A stretch of 64,000 bases of DNA from Glaciimonas sp. PAMC28666 (GTDB taxonomy: Bacteria > Pseudomonadota > Gammaproteobacteria > Burkholderiales > Burkholderiaceae_D), in assembly GCF_016917355.1 (NCBI RefSeq), contig NZ_CP070304.1:1-64000 (forward strand), in the 5' to 3' direction. Position numbers and translations under genes: made by a program. The notes beneath the pieces are model-generated. The model was given only the letters and a program-made list of their open reading frames with translations, had not been told where the DNA came from and did not search any database. Below, one piece after another: positions 9,657 through 18,041 of this stretch. Positions within the stretch are counted from its first letter, which is position 1. Every line of letters starts with the position of its first letter.

Positions 9657-10778
9657 TCAACGTGCGGCAAGACGCCACAATGAAGTTACTTCCGCTGCGC
9701 GTGCCGTATACAATGGATCGGATACGTCAGCAGCTTTGGGGTGATGTGGTTTTACATCTATTTTACCTACGACGATCAAATCGGCTTCCTCGATAAAGCC
9801 CAGCAGTGTTTCGCGTGAACGCAATGCCAGATGTTCAGCCAGATCGGACAGGATTAACCAGCCTTCACCATCCGGCGTAAGATGCGCCGTCAAGCCGTTC
9901 AGAAAACCCCGTAACATACGATTTTCAGGATCATAAACCGCGTATTCGATGGGCGAACTCGGTCGCGCTGGCAGCCATGGCGGATTGCAAACAATTAAAG
10001 CGGCACGCCCGGGGGGGAATAGGTCGGCCTGAAGCAGCGCGACTTGGGATGTCAGACCCAGGCGGTTCAGGTTTTCGGTAGCGCATGCCAGAGCCCGTGG
10101 ATCTTGATCGGTGGCGACGATATGGGCAATACCGCGTCGTGCGAGCACTGCTGCCAACACCCCGGTACCGGTGCCGATATCGAATGCCAGACTGGTCGTC
10201 GGCAACGGTGCTTCCGCGACCAAACCGATATATTCACCCCGCACCGGCGAAAACACACCGTAATGCGGATGAATTCGATCTCCCAGCGCCGGGATCTCGA
10301 CGCCTTTTTTGCGCCATTCGTGTGCGCCCACCACACCGAGCAATTCACGCAACGAAGCCACAAATGGCCCCTGAGCGACACCATAGGCCTCCTGACAAGC
10401 TTGCTGGACCTCTGGTGCGCGGCGTAGTGGAATGCTGTAATCATCGCCGAATGGCAGCAATATCATCGCGAGCGTGCGCGCACGTTGCGACTGCGCCTGA
10501 CGATGGAAGTTGAAAACGTCAGCGGGTGCTGTGGCTTGCCTTGGTGGTTTTCGATCGGTGCGACGCGCTAGCGCCTGCAACAATTGACGCGCATTTTGAA
10601 AATCACCGCGCCACAACATCGCCGTACCTTCAGAGGCCAGACGAAAAGCCGCGTCCGCGGTTGTGCGGTCATCGGCGATCACCACGCGCCTGGGCGCAGG
10701 CGCACCACTTTCGGAATGCCAGCGCATAGAATGCGGTGCGTCATTCTCCACCCAGCTTATTAACGATGGCTGGCTCAT
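9657..10778 (-). CDS. Class I SAM-dependent methyltransferase with NPPW motif (HemK/RsmC-like)
   Basis: About 373 residues from the ATG at 10778 (a GTG four codons earlier is also possible). The N-terminal half is unassigned. The C-terminal half is a Rossmann-fold methyltransferase: motif I DIGTGTGVLA near residue 196, acidic motif II VATDQDPRAL, and motif IV NPPW near 264. NPPY/NPPW marks enzymes that methylate planar nitrogens of nucleobases or glutamine side chains, as in PrmC, PrmA/RsmC and N6-adenine enzymes. The true substrate cannot be told from the sequence. The N-terminal extension suggests an rRNA- or protein-binding module. Confidence 0.8.
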   Translation of the reverse strand: MSQPSLISWVENDAPHSMRWHSESGAPAPRRVVIADDRTTADAAFRLASEGTAMLWRGDFQNARQLLQALARRTDRKPPRQATAPADVFNFHRQAQSQRARTLAMILLPFGDDYSIPLRRAPEVQQACQEAYGVAQGPFVASLRELLGVVGAHEWRKKGVEIPALGDRIHPHYGVFSPVRGEYIGLVAEAPLPTTSLAFDIGTGTGVLAAVLARRGIAHIVATDQDPRALACATENLNRLGLTSQVALLQADLFPPGRAALIVCNPPWLPARPSSPIEYAVYDPENRMLRGFLNGLTAHLTPDGEGWLILSDLAEHLALRSRETLLGFIEEADLIVVGKIDVKPHHPKAADVSDPLYTARAAEVTSLWRLAAR

Positions 10779-10948
10779 AGCGCGGACCACCAGTTACACA
10801 AGATAGAGTAAGACGATGACGTCGGTACAGCGATGGAAAAAGAATACATGGTGCTGCCTTAATTAAGAATAGCCCGAAGCCAAAATATCGATAGACTGAA
10901 AAAATTGAACGACCGCGCGCCCTGAAAGCGCGATTAAGCGCTACAAAC

Positions 10949-11018
10949 CGTTAATAAACGTTGATAACCGTTAATTAACGTTGATAAGCGTTGATAACCG
11001 TTGATAAGCGTTAAAAAA
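10949..11018. repeat. Seven tandem degenerate 10-mers (CGTTGATAAC type)
   Basis: Seven contiguous decamers based on CGTTgATAAc begin at 10949, 10959, 10969, 10979, 10989, 10999 and 11009; the two commonest forms are CGTTGATAAC and CGTTGATAAG. The exact 10-bp spacing places every TTGATAA on the same face of the helix. The array lies downstream of the pseudouridine-synthase-like gene and upstream of the methyltransferase gene, both read leftward, so it is in the methyltransferase leader region. Confidence 0.93.
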
Positions 11019-11048
11019 GAACGACATACAGCACAAGGAAAAGGCCTG

Positions 11049-11783
11049 TTAAAACCGCTCATAGCCTAACAAATAACGCCATTGACCTACCGGCAAACCG
11101 GCCATCGGCACCCGTCCGAGGCGTATGCGCTTCATCGCCACTACTTCTAAACCGACCTTTTCACACATATGCGCGATCAATCCACGGGGCGGCGCTTTCA
11201 GCGGAAAGCGCAAACGCGTTTCATTTTGCCAGCTGACCTTGATCGGCGGCAACGGCTTGCCACTGAATTTCAGGCCATGACTCAATAATTGCAGTCCATC
11301 AGGAATGATGTCGCCACGCACCTCGACGATATATTCCTGCTCGATTTTTGCCGCATCATCCACCAGTTTTCGGGTGATTTTCCAGTCTTGGGTCAACACT
11401 ACCAGACCGCTAGCCTTTGCCTCAATAGGATTGACGACGCTCAAACCGACCAGGTGATGTTTTAAAAATCGCAGGCCTGACCGATCCTCAGCGGATAAAT
11501 TTGCGGAATTGAGGAATTGTACAATCGGGGATAGATCAGAAGGGTCGAGCGCCAGGTCGATTCCCAACGGCAAATGCAATAAAATAGTGACCGGTTCAAC
11601 CGGCTGCAGAACAGCATCCGGCAATAATGCCACCTGCTGCTGCGGCAAAACTCTGAAACCGGCTTCTTCTACGACTTCGCCATCGACTGTGACCCAACCA
11701 CCCTGAATATATTGCTCTGCCTCGGTGCGGGAGCAAGAGACTAGCTCAGCCAGATGTTTGGCGAGGCGAATGGATTCTGTCAT
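11049..11783 (-). CDS. RsuA/RluF-family pseudouridine synthase homologue with lost catalytic motifs
   Basis: 244 residues from the ATG at 11783 (a TTG at 11795 is an alternative; neither has a clear Shine-Dalgarno). An N-terminal S4 RNA-binding domain (about 6-55) is followed by a pseudouridine-synthase fold resembling RluF/RsuA (EQEYIVEVRG, HMCEKVGLEVVAMKRIRLG, GLPVGQWR). The catalytic block that normally reads GRLDxDSxGL is NPIEAKASGL here, so the essential Asp aligns with Glu. The usual RQIRRM reads GLIAHM. Overall fold and length are kept and the frame is open, so this is not simple decay. It may be a non-catalytic RNA-binding paralogue. Confidence 0.8.
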   Translation of the reverse strand: MTESIRLAKHLAELVSCSRTEAEQYIQGGWVTVDGEVVEEAGFRVLPQQQVALLPDAVLQPVEPVTILLHLPLGIDLALDPSDLSPIVQFLNSANLSAEDRSGLRFLKHHLVGLSVVNPIEAKASGLVVLTQDWKITRKLVDDAAKIEQEYIVEVRGDIIPDGLQLLSHGLKFSGKPLPPIKVSWQNETRLRFPLKAPPRGLIAHMCEKVGLEVVAMKRIRLGRVPMAGLPVGQWRYLLGYERF

Positions 11784-12097
11784 GTTGAAGGCCAAAATTG
11801 AAAAGGCGCAGATCTGACTAGCGCTGGTGTTAGGGGGTGCTCAACTGGTGCTGGCGTTGCTAATTGTAATAGCCAATAATCAAAAACGTTGGCTAACATG
11901 CCGATTCACGTTTAATGCGGGAGTTGGTGCGTGCTACAGCTGAGATTTTGTTTGCATGATACCACGCATGAAACCCGTCTCCCCGCCATCTAAAAATAAT
12001 TAAAAAACAACTTTCACTCTTGCCTGTAAAACTGCACACAAGAAGTAAGGTGGAGCGAAAGCTGATCAATGGAAGCGCGGTTGCGGCCGGCAAACCG
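11784..12097. other. Intergenic stretch, no supported gene
   Basis: About 310 bp between the S4-domain gene and the first giant gene. An open frame at 11893-12093 (minus) would need a TTG start, has no Shine-Dalgarno and resembles nothing; no clear terminator was seen. Confidence 0.5.
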
Positions 12098-15000
12098 TCA
12101 ACGATTCAAATCTATTAAGGTCTCGAATTTTAATTGCAGTTTATTAACCGAATAAATTTGATCCATGAAGTGCAACAACCATTTTTCAAAATCATGTAAT
12201 TTTTGCGGGATATTATCCACGGCCTCCTGCAAAGCCATTGTTTCTTTGTCGTTCAAATCATATTTACGTACGATTTCCGATACCTTATAATTTCCCGATC
12301 TTCCTTTTCTGCGCGCTTCTGTCAGCCGCGCAAAATCATACAAGAATGCCCCAAGTGCATTGGCATCCGAAGCTGCCTGCACCGGGGTTCCATCACCTTT
12401 GAGCTCGCTGCGAATGTGCAGTATTTGTTCCGACACTGTCTTTAGCGTCTTGCTGCGCGCAACCATTGCGCTCATATCGTCAAACGCCTCTGGCTGAAAT
12501 TCCTTAAACCAGCTTCCCTGATTACTGATGTCCTGATTGCTCGCTTCAAACGGAGCGGCAGTTACTTTTACGTTGAGCAGATTGGCGATCGTTTGCGCAA
12601 TAGAAAGGTGACCGCCAAAGCCGCCAAAACTGCTGTAAAGGGTCAGGTGCGTGGCCTGTTCCAGATCGATATTTTGTCTATACGCCAGAGCCCGAACCGC
12701 GTGGACGATCTCCTCACCGTTCATGCGGTTGACGTTAAATGGAGTGCCATGCGCTTTAAGGAACAAATGCGCTCCGCTTGCGTCAACCGAAAAATGTGAA
12801 TCAAGGCCCAGCAGAGACGTCATTCTGTTAATCGGATCTAACGGTGCCAGGACCGCCCCCGGGATACTTTCCGCATCCCCGGCGTAAATGGTAAGTGGTG
12901 GCGCATTGGTGAAGTGACCGCGCAATCTCATGGCGTCGTCAAATTCGCCCAGCTCTTCAGCGCAGAAGATTTGCCTGGCTACGCCAAATTTTTCATTTAA
13001 TACATCATTCTTCACTCCGGCAAATTTGCCATTGCCGATGCTTATCATCATATGGCTAAGTCGATGTCGTTCGCTCCAGAAAGCCAGTAACTTGCCCGAT
13101 TCGACCTGGAGTAGCATATCCATATTTTTTATATGCCTGGACGAATCCAACAGGGCCTGGGGCAGAATCCCGCCATTGGATGCGGCCTTGGCGACCCTTT
13201 TAAGATGGTCACCGAAAACGCCAGTAACATAACCAGCCTTGACCAACACGTTAGTAACGTAGTCCCAGGATGCATCCGAAGCGTGAACAATTACTTGGTC
13301 AAACAATTCAACAATTCTCTGAACCTGCGGACTTTCATTTTTTTGCGGCGTAAGAACTCCGTGGTGTTGATCTAAAATCTCTTCCGCATGAATTAAATCG
13401 TCCACATCTCGCTTGAACTGAGCAACATTCGCGTGCAATACCGAGCGCATAGTGTCAATCTGAAAATCGTTCAGCTCCTCACCCCGGCTATTGATATCCG
13501 CAGTATCAAAATCGATCAATCTTAATTTAATATCCACGTTGTCATACATCACGTTAGCCGCATTGATATCCTTATGCTCTATGCCATTTTTTTTCAGACT
13601 TTTGAGAAGGTCTTCAATCATACGATCGATTGCCAGCTGATTAAAACCATACAACATTTTTTCAAGGTTTCTCGGTTCACTATTTTTTACCAACCACGAC
13701 AACGAATTACCAGGCACTACCTTCATTTTCACCGACACCGATTGCGGGAGACCATCTTCCTGGTGGCGCACAATGACGGTCGCAAAATGCGGCCCATAAA
13801 GACGATTAAGGCCCACTGCATTTCTATTGGCATTCGCCATCAGGTCGGCCTGGGCCAACAGTTTGAAGGCCGGTTCTGCGGCATTTTCCAGACGCTCTTT
13901 AATATCTGCGGTGTTTCCATCTTTCTTGTAATCCTTGATAACATGGCCGTCATCAAGTTTGTAAGTATGGCCGGAGATGCTGTTGGCCAATGATCTATAA
14001 GCCGTACTTTTAAGGTTCGCGCTGACGGTGGCAAGAATGAGCATCTTGCTCGCTTTGACGCCAACGCGGACCGACTCCATTGCAATCTGTTTCGTCAGGC
14101 GTTCTTTTAAGGCGTGGATCACGCCTGCCCTCATCGGCACTTTCAGAAGCTGAATCACGCCTACCCGTTCGCCCGCCACGCCGACCAGCAAGCTTGCCAT
14201 TGCACCCCAGAATGCTGCGTTCTTTTCATCCCGGGTATCGGCGTTATAGAAATTAGCGATCTCCACAGCCGTGTTCGACGCTGCCCCTAATATGAGGGGG
14301 ATAAGACGTCCCATACCGGTAATCGGTGTCACGAATGCCATCACCGCCGTGAAGTAGGTCATAAAATCACCCAAACTTTTGAAGCCAAGCTCAGGACTGG
14401 TTTTTATGAAGGTATCTGCATCAGATTTCATTCTTGATGCAAAGCGTTCACACAGAAGGTCCTTGTAATGGACATCTTGTTGAAAGCGGATCGGAGGCGA
14501 GACCTGTTTCACAAAAATACTTGCTCCATCGACACGCAGCACTGGAAGGCGAGAAAAAGCCTCACCAATCCCGAACTCATTCTGCTTCTCGGCTGACAGG
14601 TGATTTTTCAGCCATTGCTTGGTCTCTTCTGGCCATTCAGCCGTGTACCAATCAGCCGGAAGTGATTTGGCGTTGCCTTTTTGTATTGAAACAGCCAGAT
14701 AAGTGCCATCCGTTCCCTTAAACGCCACGACATTTGATAGAGCATGCTCTCCCAACTCTAATAGCAGCGGTGGAGCTAGTCTGAGGTTAAAACTGTTGAT
14801 GGCGGGCTCATATACATGAAACTGATTTTTTAGAGCATTTGGTATTGATGTCGATTGCCTGATCGCCTCAAGCGTTGTTCTAATTGACAAATCTTGATAC
14901 TCCGACAGAATATTTTTCAATGCCTGATCCGTCGCTATACGCCTGGACTGCTCCCCCAGATACTTTTCAAGCTTTTCAGGCAGATCGACCAGTTCAGGAT

Positions 15001-17980
15001 AAGACAGAAGATTGTCTCCCCCTAACAGTCCGGGCGAGTCAAATTTCAGACTGCCGTAACCAAGCTCGGCGTCCTTCTTCAGAACCGCTCCCATGCCGAC
15101 CTCTCTAAAGGTGAACAGTTGAGGATTTGAGTGCATATTACCAATCGTACTGTGACGTGCGATGATGGTATCGTCAGGTGTCTTATCCTCCAGGCCAGTG
15201 ATGTTTTTAAGCTCTGCCCAAATGAACGCATCCATCAGGGTCTTGAAATCGCAGTGCGTAAAATAATCAGTGACGGACTGGACCGAATTATTGTACTGGA
15301 GCGCTGCCGCATCAACATCAACCTTTTTAACCAGCTGTGTGCCCGGCTTTACGGCTTCCAGGCTGCTGCTGATGATCTTATCAATCCTTTTAGAGGTGCC
15401 CGCTTCCAGTGCCGACAAAACATCGCTCTGGCCTTTGCTGGTGTACCAAAGGTCATACTTCGACACTTTGGTCGGAAAAGGTTCGTCCGCTGTCAATCCG
15501 TTGTGCATGGCATGATACCAATAGGCGTACCGTTCCATTTGACGGGAATTCAAAATCTGTATTTTTTTATCTGCTGCTAAAAATACTTCTTCTGCGAAGC
15601 CGGCGAAATCATACTGGTCCATCCGAGTTTCCAACACATTGACCAGACGGTCTTTCAGGCCCGCTTCGACCGCTGATTGCATCGGAGCGACAATGCTAAA
15701 CGAGAGCGGAAGCACCTCCAACAGCGGCCCCGTGAAATCCGTTCCGTTCAGTTCGACCGCTCCTGAGAGTATGTCCTCGGCCACTGAAGTGACAAAAGCC
15801 GTCGCGCTCCACCGTTGATCGGCGTTGGCTTGCGACAACCCCACTTTTTTGCTTGCGCGGTCAATCACTTCGCTTAACTCCGGGCTGTCTCGATTTTCAT
15901 AAACCGCACGATAATCTGCCATATAGCGCTCACGTATCGACCATGCATTTTCCATAGAAACAGCGACTATATTTGTTTCGGGGTTAGGATGATTAACGAT
16001 GAAAGCCGCCTCAAGAAAAAGAAGCGCATCCCTCGTAGAGCGATCGAATAGTTGATACACCTCGTTTTTCAAAGGGAATGTGTGATGAGCGACCGCCTGC
16101 TTTGCAGCGTCCTGATCAAGCTCCGCCGCCCGACGTACGTGTGCATGCGCTGGATCGGCGGATTGATGCGGAGCGTTCATATCAGCTTGCGGCTGGTTGA
16201 CGTTTAAAATCTGACCGGTGAGCGACCCTACTGCCTCCGCAGCGCTGACCGGGCGCATTACGGAATGCGCAGAGACCGCCGGAAACCCAAAACTACCGCG
16301 CTCCTCAGGTGACACTACTGCATCGTTACCATCAAACCACTGCTGTCCGACTGGCATCAATTCGTTGCTGGAATGTCGGTCAGATTGCGTACTGAATCGG
16401 GGGTATGAATAAGAAGAGATCGTTGGGTTATCTGACACTTTATCGTTCGCCCTGGTTACCGCACGCAACTCTGCTAATTCTGCCAACTTTGCTTCGGGCA
16501 TTTTATAGTTGTCTTTCCTGTCCCTTAACTGTTCATCCGAGGTTCTCGGATCAATACTTTGTTGCATGTCTTTCGTGTAAAGCTCCTGCCCTTCTTTTGT
16601 TTTGAAAAAGGCGCGCCTCGACTCCCCGCTCCAGCTATAGGGATCGTTCGAGTCTTGCGTTGAGTCAGTCGCGGCTTTTTTTTCTAACGAAGCCTGCTCG
16701 TAGGCATCGACTATCACGCCGATGACTCCGGGAACTGCGGCCAAGGCAAGAGACTTTGGAACAGCGGGCGATCGATTCTGCGCGATGTTGTTGATCAGAT
16801 AAGCAACCGACAATAACCCAACGATATGCAGCAGATAAGGCGGACATTGATCATCTACCTGTTTTTTCAAGTCGGACAAAACGGTCGCAACGAATTCGGG
16901 TCGGCTAATATTTAAAGCGTCGGTAACCCAAAGATAGGTGTGCGGGAGTTGTAGCAAACCATCTAAAAGAGATTGGCCCAAATTAACCAGCCCGGTTGTT
17001 GTCAATCGATGTAGAACCCCCAGCAGCGCACTTTCCTCTGGGTTATCCGAGTGCATTTGAAACAGCGTGCCCGCCATCGCTGGCACAATCATCTTTTCGA
17101 TTTTTAGCTTTAGCAATTGGTAGGCCCCCTTTTCAGCAGCCGGTATTACACGACCAGCCTGATCAAGCATGACCATTGATACCAGACCCTGGGCCAGCGG
17201 AGACACCGTTTCAATCAATGTTGACCAACCGGGCAGGTTGCGCATACCGGCCAGATCGCAGAATCTTTGCAGCGCACTTTGGATGGTGGCCGGACTAAGC
17301 TGATAGGTTTTCGACGTTAACACTTTTTGAGATAGTCGGTCAGCGGCATAGTCTCCCGCCTCGAATATCGCGCCGAGGCGTTCACGGATGACGCCCGGCT
17401 TCACGTCGAATTTCGGTTTTTCGTCGCTCCAGTTCTCGGTCTGTTGCGCCAACTGTTGATACCTGGTTTCGAATTCGTTGTAGGGATCGTCCTTGATATG
17501 CTGAATGATTTTAGCGTTCCTGACCGCAATATCGGTGGGACAAAGATCCTCAGGATTTCGGCCGTCGACAGCGATCAATACGGCCTCGGTGATCGAGCCA
17601 GCGACAATCACGCCATTCTTATTGATCTCTGGCGTACTAACCTGGTTTAGGACATGGACCTCAACGTAGTTCTCCAGATGTTTAATCCCCCATTCATCGC
17701 ATGACTCTTGAAAGTTTCTGGGATCATACAAAAAGGCCAAGCCATGTTCGCTATACAGCGCCACAGCCCGGTTAGTCAGCCGAACCTCGTCCGTACAGAT
17801 CTCAAGTGTAGTGCTCGCGTACAAGTACAGCTTCTGCTCGGTCAAATTAAGGGCCTCGCCATGTTCCAATTTTTGAACAAACGATTGCAGGTCGGAACTT
17901 AGCTTCTTTTCCGCACCAGATGCTGGCGTCAGGGAGGCGTTCACGGCACAACTGGTCGGCGGGGAAGAAACTATCTGCAT
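12098..17980 (-). CDS. Giant kinase-domain protein A, candidate toxin/effector (paralogue of the next gene)
   Basis: 1960 residues, not assigned to a named family. There is no classical signal peptide; the first 25 residues are Ser/Pro/Ala/Thr-rich, as in many type III effectors. Visible parts: a conserved N-terminal block (1-200); a hydrophobic, helix-rich segment near 1200-1275 after a KSDADTFIKT motif, recalling the membrane module of Pseudomonas dermonecrotic-toxin-like proteins (tentative); a kinase-like domain near 1340-1500 with VIKDYK (lysine), HKDINAANV (catalytic loop near 1469) and LIDFD (metal-binding Asp near 1490, DFD for DFG); and a C-terminal block near 1715-1800 with LKAHG and LYSSFGGFGG, similar to toxin autoprocessing protease folds but with Ser where Cys is expected. 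AAGGA precedes the ATG. No immunity gene recognised. Confidence 0.75.
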   Translation of the reverse strand: MQIVSSPPTSCAVNASLTPASGAEKKLSSDLQSFVQKLEHGEALNLTEQKLYLYASTTLEICTDEVRLTNRAVALYSEHGLAFLYDPRNFQESCDEWGIKHLENYVEVHVLNQVSTPEINKNGVIVAGSITEAVLIAVDGRNPEDLCPTDIAVRNAKIIQHIKDDPYNEFETRYQQLAQQTENWSDEKPKFDVKPGVIRERLGAIFEAGDYAADRLSQKVLTSKTYQLSPATIQSALQRFCDLAGMRNLPGWSTLIETVSPLAQGLVSMVMLDQAGRVIPAAEKGAYQLLKLKIEKMIVPAMAGTLFQMHSDNPEESALLGVLHRLTTTGLVNLGQSLLDGLLQLPHTYLWVTDALNISRPEFVATVLSDLKKQVDDQCPPYLLHIVGLLSVAYLINNIAQNRSPAVPKSLALAAVPGVIGVIVDAYEQASLEKKAATDSTQDSNDPYSWSGESRRAFFKTKEGQELYTKDMQQSIDPRTSDEQLRDRKDNYKMPEAKLAELAELRAVTRANDKVSDNPTISSYSYPRFSTQSDRHSSNELMPVGQQWFDGNDAVVSPEERGSFGFPAVSAHSVMRPVSAAEAVGSLTGQILNVNQPQADMNAPHQSADPAHAHVRRAAELDQDAAKQAVAHHTFPLKNEVYQLFDRSTRDALLFLEAAFIVNHPNPETNIVAVSMENAWSIRERYMADYRAVYENRDSPELSEVIDRASKKVGLSQANADQRWSATAFVTSVAEDILSGAVELNGTDFTGPLLEVLPLSFSIVAPMQSAVEAGLKDRLVNVLETRMDQYDFAGFAEEVFLAADKKIQILNSRQMERYAYWYHAMHNGLTADEPFPTKVSKYDLWYTSKGQSDVLSALEAGTSKRIDKIISSSLEAVKPGTQLVKKVDVDAAALQYNNSVQSVTDYFTHCDFKTLMDAFIWAELKNITGLEDKTPDDTIIARHSTIGNMHSNPQLFTFREVGMGAVLKKDAELGYGSLKFDSPGLLGGDNLLSYPELVDLPEKLEKYLGEQSRRIATDQALKNILSEYQDLSIRTTLEAIRQSTSIPNALKNQFHVYEPAINSFNLRLAPPLLLELGEHALSNVVAFKGTDGTYLAVSIQKGNAKSLPADWYTAEWPEETKQWLKNHLSAEKQNEFGIGEAFSRLPVLRVDGASIFVKQVSPPIRFQQDVHYKDLLCERFASRMKSDADTFIKTSPELGFKSLGDFMTYFTAVMAFVTPITGMGRLIPLILGAASNTAVEIANFYNADTRDEKNAAFWGAMASLLVGVAGERVGVIQLLKVPMRAGVIHALKERLTKQIAMESVRVGVKASKMLILATVSANLKSTAYRSLANSISGHTYKLDDGHVIKDYKKDGNTADIKERLENAAEPAFKLLAQADLMANANRNAVGLNRLYGPHFATVIVRHQEDGLPQSVSVKMKVVPGNSLSWLVKNSEPRNLEKMLYGFNQLAIDRMIEDLLKSLKKNGIEHKDINAANVMYDNVDIKLRLIDFDTADINSRGEELNDFQIDTMRSVLHANVAQFKRDVDDLIHAEEILDQHHGVLTPQKNESPQVQRIVELFDQVIVHASDASWDYVTNVLVKAGYVTGVFGDHLKRVAKAASNGGILPQALLDSSRHIKNMDMLLQVESGKLLAFWSERHRLSHMMISIGNGKFAGVKNDVLNEKFGVARQIFCAEELGEFDDAMRLRGHFTNAPPLTIYAGDAESIPGAVLAPLDPINRMTSLLGLDSHFSVDASGAHLFLKAHGTPFNVNRMNGEEIVHAVRALAYRQNIDLEQATHLTLYSSFGGFGGHLSIAQTIANLLNVKVTAAPFEASNQDISNQGSWFKEFQPEAFDDMSAMVARSKTLKTVSEQILHIRSELKGDGTPVQAASDANALGAFLYDFARLTEARRKGRSGNYKVSEIVRKYDLNDKETMALQEAVDNIPQKLHDFEKWLLHFMDQIYSVNKLQLKFETLIDLNR

Positions 17981-18041
17981 ATTGCGTATCCTTAAGGTGT
18001 GTTAATAAAGAAGCGACGACCAATGCGCCCCGACCAAACTG

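Noticed and set aside
10949-11018. CRISPR or replication-origin iterons
   Set aside because: No spacers between units and no replication initiator gene nearby.
11893-12093. 66-codon open frame right after giant gene A, possible immunity gene
   Set aside because: Needs a TTG start, lacks a Shine-Dalgarno and has no recognisable protein character.
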